Assembly: GCA_024398075.1 (NCBI GenBank)
Contig: JAKSJM010000020.1
Span: 1 to 43,658, forward strand
Length of the DNA: 43,658 bases
Direction of reading: 5' to 3'
Source: Bacteroidales bacterium
GTDB lineage: Bacteria; Bacteroidota; Bacteroidia; Bacteroidales; UBA932
Both the position numbers and the translations under genes were made by a program. The notes under the pieces are model-generated. The model was not told where the DNA came from. It made no database searches and saw nothing but the letters and a program-made list of their open reading frames with translations. This document shows positions 6,786 through 16,761 of this stretch, in pieces (the first letter of the stretch is position 1; the number at the start of each line of letters is the position of its first letter).

Positions 6786-9700
6786 ATGACTAAGAAACTC
6801 ATTCTTCGTCTAAGTGTCGCTGTGACGATGTTCCTGTCAATGGTGGGAATAGCGTCAGCGCAGCGTAGCTATGACGTGGATTTGACAATGTCCTCTGCGA
6901 CAGTCAAGTCTTTTACCGATGCGTTGACCAGCCAGACTGGCGTGGCATTCTCATTTGAGTCGTCACTTGCCACAAAGGCATTGGGTAGCGTATCAGTACA
7001 CGAGAAAGGCGCCTCAATGGCGAAGATTCTCGATCAGGTGCTTGCCCCTAAGGGTATAGCATACAATGTAGCTGGCAGTACTTACGTACTCAGCTTGAAG
7101 AAGTCAGGCCCTGTCACCATCAAGGGTAAGGTGTCTGATGGAAATGGCGATCCTCTTCCTGGCGCCGGCGTACTTATCAAGGGTACCACCAAGGGAACCG
7201 TGACAGATATGGATGGTCGTTACGACATCGTTGCAGATGCCTCTCAGACCCTCGTATTCTCATACATTGGCTTCAAGGACAAGGAAGTCCTCGTGGGCTC
7301 GCAGAGCGTGATCGACGTTGCCCTGCGCGATGACCAGAACCTTCTCGACGACGTTGTGGTCGTGGGTTATGGTACACAGTCCAGAAAGACCCTTACCACC
7401 GCCATCGCGAAGGTGGACGGCGACAAGATCATGGACGCACCTGTATCTACAGTCGGTGATGCATTGAAGGGAAAGGTGACCGGTCTTCACATTGTCTCAA
7501 ACAACAACCTTCCTGGTGAGGCTCCTAAGTTCCTCATCCGTGGTGGTTCTTCCATCAACAGAAGTAACTCTCCTCTCTGCCTCGTGGATGGCGTGGAGCG
7601 TTCTTTCGAGGACCTCAACCCAAATGATATCGAGAGCATCGAAGTCCTGAAGGACGCCGCATCAGCAGCCATCTATGGTAGCCGTGCATCAAATGGTGTA
7701 ATCCTCGTCACCACAAGAAAGGGTAACCAGTTCAAGGGCCCTCAGATCGTGTTTGACGCACAGATGGGTTACAATGCTCCTGCACGCACATGGAGACTTG
7801 CAAATGCCACTGAGTACCTCAGCGTGGTTCGTCCTGCTGCATTCCAGGGTCCAAACGCATCCCTCGTGCTTTCAGGTGGAAACGGTGCAGGTGTGGGTAA
7901 TACCTCTCCTACATCAGTTTACTCTACCCGCTATCTCGAGGACGGCGAGGCTGTCCCTGCAGGCTACCTCTCAATGGCAGACCCTATCGACGCATCGAAG
8001 ACCATCATCTATACCGACAGAGACTGGCAGAAGGAGTGGTATGCACCTGCTTTCTACCATAAGGAGTATGTAGGTATCAACGGAGGAAACAAGGAGATGA
8101 AGTATGCTGCATCCATCGGTACCATCCAGGACATGGGTATGGTCGCAATGAGTGGATACAAGAACTTCACCATGCACGGTAACACAAGCTTCAAGATTAC
8201 GAAGAACCTCGAGGCTTCTACCACTTTCGACTTCACCAAGAACCTCAAGAACCCTCTGACCAGCAACTATTTCAATGCTCTCGGTCGAGGTCTCATGATG
8301 TCTCCTACCCACATCGGCAAGTATCCTGACGGATCATTCGCTACCGGTGGTACAAATGCAAACCAGCAGTCTGCAGAGTTCTACGAGGCATTCTATGACC
8401 GCGAGAACAGCCGTCAGAAATTCATGGGTAACATCGGCCTCAAGTGGAACATCACCGACTGGCTCACTGCAAATGCACAGTATGCTTACTATGACAACTC
8501 ATATCGTGGAAGCTACTATACCCGTGGCCAGGTTATCTCTGATCAGGGCGGTGTGACTGACAACTTCATCTCTGGTACCCGCGCTACAAGTGAGTCTCGT
8601 ACACAGACAGCTCGCCAGAACTTCCAGGCATATCTTTCCATGAACAAGAAGCTCGGCAAGAGCAAGATCGACGGAACCTTGGGTTATGACTACTCATACT
8701 GGTCTTACTATTCACTCTCAGGCTCATCATCAGGAGCTAAGAACGACAAGCTTCCTTATCTCCAGAGCGGTGACAAGGGTGATGTAGTAGCCGGAACAGT
8801 ATCTACATTCGACGCATCGAACGAGGAGTATGATACAGCTCTCATCTCTTACTTCGGCCGTGTAGGCTATAACTATGCTGACCGCTACATCCTTTCAGCT
8901 ACGTTCCGTGCCGATGGTTCTTCACTCTTCGCGAAGGGCAACAAGTGGGGATACTTCCCAAGTGCATCTGCAGCGTGGATCATCAGCGAGGAGCCTTTCT
9001 ACGGCTCACTCAAGGAGAAGATGAACACCCTCAAGGTACGTGCATCATATGGTATGACCGGTAACAATGATATCAGCCGTACCGCACCTCTTGGATCATA
9101 TGGCCTCAGTGACTACGCTGGTTACTCAGTCATCCTTCCTTCGGTCATGCAGAATGCAGGCCTCCGCTGGGAGACCACCACTCAGCTCGACCTCGGACTT
9201 GACATGGGCTTCTACAACGACCGTATCCGCGTGATCCTTGACTACTATAACAAGACTACAGACAACATGATCTTCGCTATCACCCTTCCTGATACTGGCC
9301 AGTTCAGCAGCGTACAGGCAAATGTAGGTAGTGCAAGATTCTATGGTGCTGAGCTTGAGCTCCACACCGTGAACGTCCAGACCAAGGACTTCTCTTGGGA
9401 TACAGATTTCACCTATTCATTCAGCAGAAACAAGGTGCTCTCACTTCCTGAGGACTATGCCTACGAGATCATGGACATGGATGGAAATCCTACAGGCGAG
9501 ATCGGATATCGTATCGGTGGTTACACCACAGCCAACGGCTACCGTTTCGGTGGTACCGCAGTAGGTGAGCCTCTCGGACGTATCTGGGGTTATAAGGTGG
9601 CAGGTGTCCTCCAGAATGACGTGGAGGCTGCAGCTGCTCTCTATGATACCCAGAGCCATGGTTATCGTCGTTCTGACGGCATGTCAATCACAGGTCGTAA

Positions 9701-10358
9701 GGATGCCGGTGACTTCGAGTGGGTGAACAGATATGGTACAGCGAAGACCTCTGACGGAAGGGAGCAGATCGATGCTACAGATATGTTCTGCCTCGGAAAT
9801 GTGGCTCCTCATTCTACCGGTGGTATCTCGAATACCTTCCACATCAAGCGTGTGACCTTCCAGGTTTACATGGACTACGCCCTCGGTCACTCTATCTACA
9901 ACTACATGAAGACCCGTATGGTTCAGAACACTCTCGGTTACTCAAACTCAAACCTTGACATGAACCTCTTCAACCAGACCTGGAGACATCCAGGCGATGA
10001 GTCAAATGTAGCTCGTTTCTTCCCTAATGATGCTGACTACGGTAACCGTAACTACTCACGTGCATCCGACTTCAACGTGGAGAAGGCAAGCTATATCTGT
10101 CTGCGTGACGTTTCTCTCTACTATGACCTTCCTGGCAACTGGATCAAGAGGGCTGGCATGAAGAAGCTCACCGTAGGACTTACCGGCAACACCCTTTACT
10201 ACTTCACAAGGATCAGCGGAGCGATCTCTCCTGAGACCGGTATCGCATCCGATGCAGGTGGTAGCGACATGTATACATCAGTCCAGATGGGTGCATCAAA
10301 CTCTAACATCATGCCTGCTGCCCGCAAGATGATGCTTAACTTGAAGATAACATTCTAA
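6786..10358 (+). CDS. SusC/RagA-family TonB-dependent outer-membrane transporter with STN domain
   Basis: The 1190-residue protein has a signal peptide (about 1-25, cleavage after ASA). A secretin/STN signalling domain follows (about 28-105), then a carboxypeptidase-regulatory-like beta-sandwich (about 110-190, KGKVSDGNGDPLPGAGVLIK). Next come the SusC signature DDVVVVGYGTQ and plug (about 195-320, with RGGSSINRSNSPLCLVDGVE), and a 22-strand-type barrel ending in LNLKITF. It imports ligand captured by the SusD partner using TonB energy. The STN domain is the hallmark of SusC proteins wired to FecR/ECF pairs. Codon bias is strong, suggesting high expression. The ligand is not determinable from the barrel; the neighbouring phosphodiesterase-type lipoproteins suggest a phosphodiester-containing compound. 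Confidence 0.95.
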   Translation: MTKKLILRLSVAVTMFLSMVGIASAQRSYDVDLTMSSATVKSFTDALTSQTGVAFSFESSLATKALGSVSVHEKGASMAKILDQVLAPKGIAYNVAGSTYVLSLKKSGPVTIKGKVSDGNGDPLPGAGVLIKGTTKGTVTDMDGRYDIVADASQTLVFSYIGFKDKEVLVGSQSVIDVALRDDQNLLDDVVVVGYGTQSRKTLTTAIAKVDGDKIMDAPVSTVGDALKGKVTGLHIVSNNNLPGEAPKFLIRGGSSINRSNSPLCLVDGVERSFEDLNPNDIESIEVLKDAASAAIYGSRASNGVILVTTRKGNQFKGPQIVFDAQMGYNAPARTWRLANATEYLSVVRPAAFQGPNASLVLSGGNGAGVGNTSPTSVYSTRYLEDGEAVPAGYLSMADPIDASKTIIYTDRDWQKEWYAPAFYHKEYVGINGGNKEMKYAASIGTIQDMGMVAMSGYKNFTMHGNTSFKITKNLEASTTFDFTKNLKNPLTSNYFNALGRGLMMSPTHIGKYPDGSFATGGTNANQQSAEFYEAFYDRENSRQKFMGNIGLKWNITDWLTANAQYAYYDNSYRGSYYTRGQVISDQGGVTDNFISGTRATSESRTQTARQNFQAYLSMNKKLGKSKIDGTLGYDYSYWSYYSLSGSSSGAKNDKLPYLQSGDKGDVVAGTVSTFDASNEEYDTALISYFGRVGYNYADRYILSATFRADGSSLFAKGNKWGYFPSASAAWIISEEPFYGSLKEKMNTLKVRASYGMTGNNDISRTAPLGSYGLSDYAGYSVILPSVMQNAGLRWETTTQLDLGLDMGFYNDRIRVILDYYNKTTDNMIFAITLPDTGQFSSVQANVGSARFYGAELELHTVNVQTKDFSWDTDFTYSFSRNKVLSLPEDYAYEIMDMDGNPTGEIGYRIGGYTTANGYRFGGTAVGEPLGRIWGYKVAGVLQNDVEAAAALYDTQSHGYRRSDGMSITGRKDAGDFEWVNRYGTAKTSDGREQIDATDMFCLGNVAPHSTGGISNTFHIKRVTFQVYMDYALGHSIYNYMKTRMVQNTLGYSNSNLDMNLFNQTWRHPGDESNVARFFPNDADYGNRNYSRASDFNVEKASYICLRDVSLYYDLPGNWIKRAGMKKLTVGLTGNTLYYFTRISGAISPETGIASDAGGSDMYTSVQMGASNSNIMPAARKMMLNLKITF

Positions 10359-10371
10359 GGAGGACATGCAT

Positions 10372-11889
10372 ATGAAAAGATATATTTTAAACCTTCTTTT
10401 GATCTGTGCCGGTGCTCTTTCTTTGAGCTCTTGCCACAAGGATCTCGATATCGTATACGGAATGACCTTGAACTCCACCAACATGTGGAAGGATCCTTCA
10501 GACCTTGAGCAGTCAGTTCCTGGTATCTATCTCCGTCTTCGCAATTATTTCTCGGCAAACGAGTGTAATGTCTTCTATCTTGGTGAGATCCGCGTAGGTG
10601 ACTCCATGTGGGGCCCATCTCTCGAGTCAAAGGTAGCCGACAACTTCAAGATCGCTTGCCGTCACAGCACTCTCAACGGTGCTCAGACCATCGGTTGGTC
10701 TGGCCTTTACTCGGCCATTGACCAGGCAAATGCAGTCATCAAGTACGCAGACCAGTGCCGCGCATCTCAGTCTATTGTGGACTGGGCTCTTGCTCAGGCA
10801 TATTTCGCACGTGCTTATTCATACTTCTGGGCAGGTAGGACCTGGGGTTATTGTCCTATCAACCTCCTCCCTGTGGAGTCTACCACCCAGCCAGAGTGCT
10901 ACCCAGAGCAGCACACACCAGCTGAGGTCTACGCTCAGGTAGAGAGCGACATCGCTGAGTGCGAGAAGCTCGCCGCATCACTCGGAACCAGCAAGTACAT
11001 GGCTACAGCAGACGCTCTCATGATGCTCAAGGCAGAGTATGCTCTCTGGATGTACACCACCCAGAACGGCGGTAGCTCATACCTTTCTATGGCAGAAAGC
11101 GCTCTTGATGCCATCGGCATCTCTTCAGCCAAGCTCCTTTCAAACTACGCTGACGTATTCAGCCGCACAAACAAGGTGAACAGTGAGGTGATCTTTGCTC
11201 TCAACAACAATGCTACCTCGAAGGCTGGTTACCAGTTGTATTTCTGCCATCCTGCAAACCTCATTGCTGCTGCATACCAGAACAAGAACGGTGGCCCAGT
11301 GCCTATCAACTCTACCCAGTGGTGGGCGTATCCACAGTCTTTCGTGGATTACCTCAAGGCATCTGAGAAGGCTGGTGACACCCGCGTAGCCACAAACCTT
11401 GGCTATGGCCCTTATTCTTCAGCTACCGACAAGCACGAGATCACTTGGTGCAACAAGTTCCTTGGTGACATGTCCAAGGCGCCTGTAGTCCTTGACAATG
11501 ACCTCTTCTACTATCGTTACGGCCAGGCTGTGATGATGTATGCAGAGCTCAAGTACTACCAGAAGGACTATGCTGGAGCAAACAAGGCTCTCAATATCAT
11601 TGCAAAGAGAGCTTATGGCGTAGACTCAAAGTACACCAGCACAAACGCTGCAGATGTTTATGATGCCCTTATCAACGAGTACAAGCTCGAGTTCCCTGCA
11701 GAAGGCGTGATTTGGTTTGCACTCATCCGTACAGGCGCTATCTGGAGCATGGCTCCTAACAGCGAGCAGCCAGACGTCACTTTCGAGGCTCTTAAGGCAA
11801 AGAACCCTAATATCCTCCTTTGGCCTATCGCTAATGGTTCTATCAACAAGAACCCTGAGCACATCCATCAGGTAGAAGGTTGGTCTTAA
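10372..11889 (+). CDS. SusD/RagB-family nutrient-binding lipoprotein
   Basis: About 505 residues from the ATG at 10372 (an ATG two codons earlier, at 10366, is equally in frame). A lipoprotein signal with LSLSSC gives a lipidated Cys at about residue 21. The helical, TPR-like RagB/SusD fold is indicated by ANAVIKYADQ, AQAYFARAYSYFWAGRTWGY and a C-terminal segment ending EHIHQVEGWS. SusD proteins sit as a lid on SusC at the cell surface and bind the ligand. An AGGAGG-like sequence lies just before the start, which is rare in this window. It follows susC by 13 bases in the same operon. Confidence 0.94.
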   Translation: MKRYILNLLLICAGALSLSSCHKDLDIVYGMTLNSTNMWKDPSDLEQSVPGIYLRLRNYFSANECNVFYLGEIRVGDSMWGPSLESKVADNFKIACRHSTLNGAQTIGWSGLYSAIDQANAVIKYADQCRASQSIVDWALAQAYFARAYSYFWAGRTWGYCPINLLPVESTTQPECYPEQHTPAEVYAQVESDIAECEKLAASLGTSKYMATADALMMLKAEYALWMYTTQNGGSSYLSMAESALDAIGISSAKLLSNYADVFSRTNKVNSEVIFALNNNATSKAGYQLYFCHPANLIAAAYQNKNGGPVPINSTQWWAYPQSFVDYLKASEKAGDTRVATNLGYGPYSSATDKHEITWCNKFLGDMSKAPVVLDNDLFYYRYGQAVMMYAELKYYQKDYAGANKALNIIAKRAYGVDSKYTSTNAADVYDALINEYKLEFPAEGVIWFALIRTGAIWSMAPNSEQPDVTFEALKAKNPNILLWPIANGSINKNPEHIHQVEGWS

Positions 11890-11901
11890 TAGAAATGAAG
11901 T

Positions 11902-12339
11902 ATGAAAAAGATATTATCATCACTTATTATCGCCGCTTCACTCGTGTTCACCCTCACTTCTTGTGAGAAGGTAGAGATGGGTGGCGCCGATCTGAAGACT
12001 CTTAGTCTCTCATACGACTTGGATGGAAACACCCTTCCTACTATCCCATCAGAGGGTCAGGTCATCACCAAGGCCGTGGTCATCAACCAGGGCGGTGTGA
12101 ACCGCGACGTAGAGTGGGAGGTGTCAGTGGACAATGCCCCTTCATGGGTCAAGGTAGAGAAGACCACCGTTCAGAACCATTTCAATGGTACTTACGGCGG
12201 TGACGACTGCGACATCACCCTCAAGGGTGTCACCATCACCGTGGATGCAAATGATTCTGGTGCCAAGCGCTCAGCGGTCATCCGCTATACTGTAGCTGAC
12301 GGCAGCTCGATCTCCACTATGCTCACTCAGTCCAAGTAA
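11902..12339 (+). CDS. small BACON-like surface lipoprotein
   Basis: The 145-residue protein has a lipoprotein signal (MKKILSSLIIAASLVFTLTS followed by Cys21). One beta-sandwich domain of BACON type follows, recognisable from WEVSVDNAPSWVKVEK, then DCDITLKGVTITVDANDSGAKRSAVIRYT and the closing LTQSK. BACON domains are common in Bacteroidota surface proteins and are thought to bind carbohydrate or mucin, or to act as spacers. It lies 12 bases after susD and 2 bases before the GDPD gene. This is the position where SusCD loci usually encode an accessory surface glycan-binding protein (SusE/F-like), so an auxiliary ligand-binding role is a reasonable inference. Confidence 0.8.
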   Translation: MKKILSSLIIAASLVFTLTSCEKVEMGGADLKTLSLSYDLDGNTLPTIPSEGQVITKAVVINQGGVNRDVEWEVSVDNAPSWVKVEKTTVQNHFNGTYGGDDCDITLKGVTITVDANDSGAKRSAVIRYTVADGSSISTMLTQSK

Positions 12340-12341
12340 TT

Positions 12342-13256
12342 ATGAGAAGGACAGTAAAATCCATAACCATGCTGCTTGCAGTGGCGCTTCTCGGCGCCGC
12401 TGGATGCGGCAAGGAGCCAGTGATCCCACCTCCACCAACCCCAAACGGTGAGACTGGAGAGGAGACGGTGACCCTGGAGGAGCCGGAGCCATGCTCAAAC
12501 AAGATTGTCGCCCATCGTGGCGGATCTTCAGAGTGCGGCGCTCCGGACAACTCCATCGCTTCGCTCAAGTACGCGATGTCATTGAAACTGTATGGCTCTG
12601 AGTGCGATATTTATTGGACTAAGGACAATAATGTCGTCGTTGCGCATGCGACCAGCGACTACAAGATCAACGGCCTCATCCCATGGGAGCACTCCCTTAA
12701 GGAGATCCAGGCTGCGGGACGCCTCTCGAATGGCGAGATGATCCCTTCGCTGGAGGATTACCTGAAGACCGTCATGGTCAGCGGCAGCTGCACACGCCTT
12801 TGGCTTGATATCAAGGCGACCAGCCCTGCCGACTATGCTGTGAAGGCAGTCCAGCGCGCCTGCGAGATCATCAAGGAGAAGAAGGCGCAGAAGTTCTGCG
12901 AGTTCATCTGCACCAGCAATGCCACTACGGCAAGGGCTGCGGCAGCCTGCATGACCGCCTACGGTATCCCTGTAGGCTGGATGTCAAACTCGGCACCTTC
13001 AAACCATATCGCGGCAGGTTTCACATGGGCAAACCTTTCTGCGAAGAGCGCGATGACTCCGTATGGCTCTCATAGCATTGACGAATTCACCAGGGCAGGT
13101 ATGGAAATCAGTGTGTTCAATGTGGACAAGGCAGGTAGTTCAGATGGCAATGCAGTCACATCCGACAGCGATGTGGACTACTATATCAAGAACTATTCGT
13201 CCATGAAGGCTATCTGTACAAACTACCCAAACTGGCTTAAATCAAAACTTAAATAA
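12342..13256 (+). CDS. glycerophosphodiester phosphodiesterase-family lipoprotein
   Basis: The 304-residue protein has lipobox LGAAGC (Cys22), a Pro-rich linker (28-50), then a GDPD TIM-barrel domain. Visible active-site elements are HRG (58-60), ECDIYWTKD (87-95) and the second histidine in VVVAH (102). At two positions where the family normally has Glu this protein has Asp: PDN instead of PEN (69) and LDIK instead of a Glu-containing motif (156). Family members hydrolyse glycerophosphodiesters to glycerol 3-phosphate and an alcohol; some cleave teichoic acids or sphingolipids. The signal places it outside the cytoplasm, probably on the surface next to SusCD. It is one of two phosphoester-cleaving enzymes in the locus. 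Confidence 0.88.
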   Translation: MRRTVKSITMLLAVALLGAAGCGKEPVIPPPPTPNGETGEETVTLEEPEPCSNKIVAHRGGSSECGAPDNSIASLKYAMSLKLYGSECDIYWTKDNNVVVAHATSDYKINGLIPWEHSLKEIQAAGRLSNGEMIPSLEDYLKTVMVSGSCTRLWLDIKATSPADYAVKAVQRACEIIKEKKAQKFCEFICTSNATTARAAAACMTAYGIPVGWMSNSAPSNHIAAGFTWANLSAKSAMTPYGSHSIDEFTRAGMEISVFNVDKAGSSDGNAVTSDSDVDYYIKNYSSMKAICTNYPNWLKSKLK

Positions 13257-13268
13257 TAAACAGGTATC

Positions 13269-16200
13269 ATGAAATTAAGAAACATAGTAATGACGGCATT
13301 CTCAGCGTTCGCACTCGTTTCGTGTGTGACCAATGAGCTCGTGCCTTCACAGTCTGCTCCAGCAGTGGCTTTCGTAACCAAGACTGCTGGTGATGCCCAG
13401 GTGGAAATCTCCCGCAGAGGTGAGACCAAGCAGGTGGGCATCAAGGCTACATGCGACTGGACACTCACCACTGACAGTGACTGGGTGAAGATCAGTCCTA
13501 TGTCAGGTACTGAGGCTACCAAGGACATCACTGTCACTGTGGACTCTGAGAACAATGCTGACGATGACCGCACTGCAAAGGTCATCATCTTCAAGGCTTC
13601 TGACTCACTTCCTTGTGACACCCTCTTCGTTATCCAGAAGGGTGCTGCAGGTGAGTTCGACGGCAGAATCAAGAGCGCTGAGGCTTTCGTCTCATTCATC
13701 GCTCAGGCAGGTGAGCTCGTAGAGACTGACGAGGTTGAGCTCATGGCCGATATCGATCTCGCAGGCGCAGTCATCGCCCCTGTCGACAAATTCTCTGCTA
13801 TCTTCAACGGTAACAATCACAAGATCTACAACTTCACCATCGCTTCTGAGAAGGCTGAGGCTGGTATGTTCCTCGCAAACTATGGTACTATCCGTGACCT
13901 CATCGTTGGTTCAAAGGATGGCCAGAGCTGGGATGGTTCTTCAAAGATCAGCTTCGCAGATGGCATGACCGGTAACAGCGCAGGTATCGTGGCTGTGAAC
14001 TACGGTACTGTGGAGAATGTCAAGAACTTCGCTTCTGTAGACTTCAACGCAGCGAATGCTTCTGACGCTGATTCTTCAGTCGGTGGTATCGTAGGTCTCG
14101 TTGGTTCTGTATCATCAGTCATCAAGAACTGTGAGAACTACGGAACCATCACTTACACCGGTGCACAGAACTACCGTTCATCAATGGGTGGTGTGCTCGG
14201 TCTCAGCGGCCAGTCTGGCGCTGTCATCGAGAACTGTCTCAATGCGGGTGCTATCGTGAAGGCTACCGCAAACCAGAAGGAGTTCGCAATGGCTGGTGTA
14301 GTAGGTCGTGCAAATGACCAGCTCATCATCAAGAACTGTACAAACGAGGGCCCTGTATCTTATGAGTCTACAGAGAAGCCAGGTTCTTATATCCACATCG
14401 CCGGTATCATCGGTGCTGCATACAAGAACTCACAGATCTCTGGCTCAAGGAACAAGGGTGAGGTTACCTCAGTCATCAACCAGGTTAACCGTATCGGTGG
14501 TATCGCTGGTACCATGAACACCGGTGGTGTGATCGAGGACTGTATCAATGACGGTGCAGTGAGCGTAAAGCAGGCTGCAAACGCAAACTGGCAGGCTGCT
14601 GCAGGTATCTGTGGATTCGAGGAGAAGGCTACTTCTACTATTCCATTCATCATCAGAAACTGTACTAACAACGCTGCTGTATCTCTCGAACTCGAAAATA
14701 CTACGACCCATGCAAACAAGGCATCTGTGGGTGGTATCATCGGTCTCGCTTGCTCGGTAGTAGAGTTCACAGGAAACACAAACAACGGTAAGATCTCAGC
14801 CAAGAACACTGGTGGTACCCCTGTTTATGCCGGCGGTATCATTGGTAACAACAGCAAGGGTACCATGACACTTACTGGTAATACAAATACCGGTGCTGTC
14901 TCATTTGAGGCTGCAGATGGTACTGCAGGCGGTGTCATTGGCTTCGCTCAGGCTGCTGGTGCTGTCATCAAGGAGAATATTGACAGAGGAAATGTAAGTG
15001 GCTCAGTGGCTTCTGCAATCGGTGCGGTAGCTGGTATCACCGCTGCATCTCTCAACTCTTGTGCTGTGGGTTCAGACGTGACCGTTGGTGGTCAGACCGT
15101 GACCATGGCGAACCTCGCAGCCCTCATCCAGGGCTCAGCCAGCACAGGCGCACCTGTAGCTTGCTACGTAGAGGGTGCCGCTCCTGTAGATTACCTCTCA
15201 GCTGCTCCTGCAGAGCTTGCATTTGTCGCTGCTGGTGAGGCTAAGACCATCACAGTGTCCTCGAACTGCGAGTGGACCGCTACCTCTTCTGAAAGCTGGC
15301 TCACTCTCTCTGAGACCGCTGGCAATGGTGAGGCTACCATCACAGTGACCGCTGCCGAGAACCCTGCAAAGCAGGAGCGTACGGCAGTCATTACCATTGT
15401 CGCAAAGAACGACGCTACACTCAGCGCTACAGTGAATGTAAAGCAGGCTGAGAAGCCAGGCGCACTCCCTGGAAACCAGATCAAGAGCGCCGCTGACCTC
15501 AAGACCTTCCTCACCATCGCAGCTGAGGCTGAGGCTGGTGAGACCTTCACCATCGAGAGCGACATCGACTACACTTCAGAGACTCTCGTCCCTGCAGATG
15601 CATTCGCCGGTGTGCTTGATGGAAAGAACCACAAGATCACCTTCGCTACCGAGGCTGATGCGGCGTTCATCGCACTCATCAAGACCCTTACCGGTACAGT
15701 GAAGAACATCACTACCGCTGGTTCGCTCAAGTCTACATACTCAGGTACCGGTGAGCACTTTGTCACCTCTATCGCTGCCTATGTGGACGGTGGTCTCGTT
15801 GAGAACTGTACAAATGAGGCAGCTATCACACTCGCTTCTACCGGTACAGGCTCGTATGCATACCTTTCAGGTGTCGTTTCACATTTCAGACTCGACGGCG
15901 CTACAGTGAAGAACTGTACAAACAAGGGCAAGCTCACCCTGAGCAACGCCTGCCAGACCATCCTCGGTGGTGTCGCTGCATATGGTGTGACCAACGCCAA
16001 TGCACCTACCCTGAGCCTGATCGACTGCGTGAACTCTGGTGATATCGAGATCAACCACGAGGGTGCGAACTGGGACTATATCGGTGGTGTAGTAGGTAAG
16101 ATGGGTGCTTCTTCAAACCCATTCACCATGTTCTACATCAAGAACTGCAAGTTCAGTGGAAAGATGACTGTCACCAAGGCTCCAAAGATCCGTGGTGGTG

Positions 16201-16700
16201 GCGTATTCGGCTCATGCGGTGCATCTACCGACTACGAGGTGTCTGGCTGTGAGTTCTCAGGAACCATTGACATTACTGATACCCAGGCAGTTGATCGCCT
16301 CTTCGGTGGCGTAGGCCCAGGCTTCTCTGAGACAGCAGCTTCAGGTACCATCTCTAACTGCGTATTCAATGGCGACATCAAGGCTGTCACAGGTGGCAAC
16401 CTCTATCTCGGAGGTATCTTCGGAAACAATGGTGCCGCTACCATCGTCATCGATGGCTGTAAGGCTACAGCGAAGTCTTCTATCGGCGGATATAGCTCGG
16501 CTAAGTCTATCGGTGTTATCGCAGCTCGTCCAAACAAGGCTGGCTTCACAGTGAAGAACTGTAAGGTGGCTGGTAAGGTTACATCTGCAGCAGGTGAGGA
16601 GATCACCATCTCTGCTGACAATGTAGCTGATTGGATGTTCAAGGGTTCTGCCACTACAGTAGCTGTAACTCTCGAGAACAATGGCTTTAATGCAGAGTAA
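13269..16700 (+). CDS. large BACON and GLUG-like repeat surface lipoprotein
   Basis: The 1143-residue protein has a lipoprotein signal (Cys19 after FALVS). It is built from two similar halves. Each half starts with a BACON domain (about 33-127, CDWTLTTDSDWVKISP; about 640-730, CEWTATSSESWLTLSE). An IKSA...F segment follows (from 134 and from 738) with a D/GNNHKI or D/GKNHKI turn, then many glycine-rich repeats of roughly 30-50 residues. These repeats follow the pattern GG(I/V)(I/V)G...I.NC.N.G.(I/V), resembling GLUG-type repeats that form a beta-solenoid. I see no catalytic motif. A role as a surface-exposed binder, adhesin or scaffold for the locus's ligand is inferred. It is the last gene before a strong terminator. 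Confidence 0.85.
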   Translation: MKLRNIVMTAFSAFALVSCVTNELVPSQSAPAVAFVTKTAGDAQVEISRRGETKQVGIKATCDWTLTTDSDWVKISPMSGTEATKDITVTVDSENNADDDRTAKVIIFKASDSLPCDTLFVIQKGAAGEFDGRIKSAEAFVSFIAQAGELVETDEVELMADIDLAGAVIAPVDKFSAIFNGNNHKIYNFTIASEKAEAGMFLANYGTIRDLIVGSKDGQSWDGSSKISFADGMTGNSAGIVAVNYGTVENVKNFASVDFNAANASDADSSVGGIVGLVGSVSSVIKNCENYGTITYTGAQNYRSSMGGVLGLSGQSGAVIENCLNAGAIVKATANQKEFAMAGVVGRANDQLIIKNCTNEGPVSYESTEKPGSYIHIAGIIGAAYKNSQISGSRNKGEVTSVINQVNRIGGIAGTMNTGGVIEDCINDGAVSVKQAANANWQAAAGICGFEEKATSTIPFIIRNCTNNAAVSLELENTTTHANKASVGGIIGLACSVVEFTGNTNNGKISAKNTGGTPVYAGGIIGNNSKGTMTLTGNTNTGAVSFEAADGTAGGVIGFAQAAGAVIKENIDRGNVSGSVASAIGAVAGITAASLNSCAVGSDVTVGGQTVTMANLAALIQGSASTGAPVACYVEGAAPVDYLSAAPAELAFVAAGEAKTITVSSNCEWTATSSESWLTLSETAGNGEATITVTAAENPAKQERTAVITIVAKNDATLSATVNVKQAEKPGALPGNQIKSAADLKTFLTIAAEAEAGETFTIESDIDYTSETLVPADAFAGVLDGKNHKITFATEADAAFIALIKTLTGTVKNITTAGSLKSTYSGTGEHFVTSIAAYVDGGLVENCTNEAAITLASTGTGSYAYLSGVVSHFRLDGATVKNCTNKGKLTLSNACQTILGGVAAYGVTNANAPTLSLIDCVNSGDIEINHEGANWDYIGGVVGKMGASSNPFTMFYIKNCKFSGKMTVTKAPKIRGGGVFGSCGASTDYEVSGCEFSGTIDITDTQAVDRLFGGVGPGFSETAASGTISNCVFNGDIKAVTGGNLYLGGIFGNNGAATIVIDGCKATAKSSIGGYSSAKSIGVIAARPNKAGFTVKNCKVAGKVTSAAGEEITISADNVADWMFKGSATTVAVTLENNGFNAE

Positions 16701-16721
16701 ATCTGTAAAATATATATGGAG

Positions 16722-16746
16722 GGCCGGTAGAAATACCGGCCTTTTT
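16722..16746 (+). terminator. intrinsic terminator after the BACON/GLUG gene
   Basis: GGCCGGTA (16722-16729) and TACCGGCC (16734-16741) form a perfect 8-bp stem with a GAAA tetraloop, followed by TTTTT. It ends the fecR-to-GLUG transcript. The downstream EEP gene therefore depends on read-through or on its own promoter. Confidence 0.9.
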
Positions 16747-16761
16747 CATATCTTTATGACT

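Noticed and set aside
6786-11889. Classical starch or glycan utilisation locus
   Set aside because: No glycoside hydrolase, lyase or sulfatase is encoded nearby, so a glycan target cannot be claimed from the SusC/SusD pair alone.
16681-16761. Upstream ATG for the EEP lipoprotein
   Set aside because: It overlaps the preceding gene and a strong terminator, and would hide the lipoprotein signal that starts at 16762.
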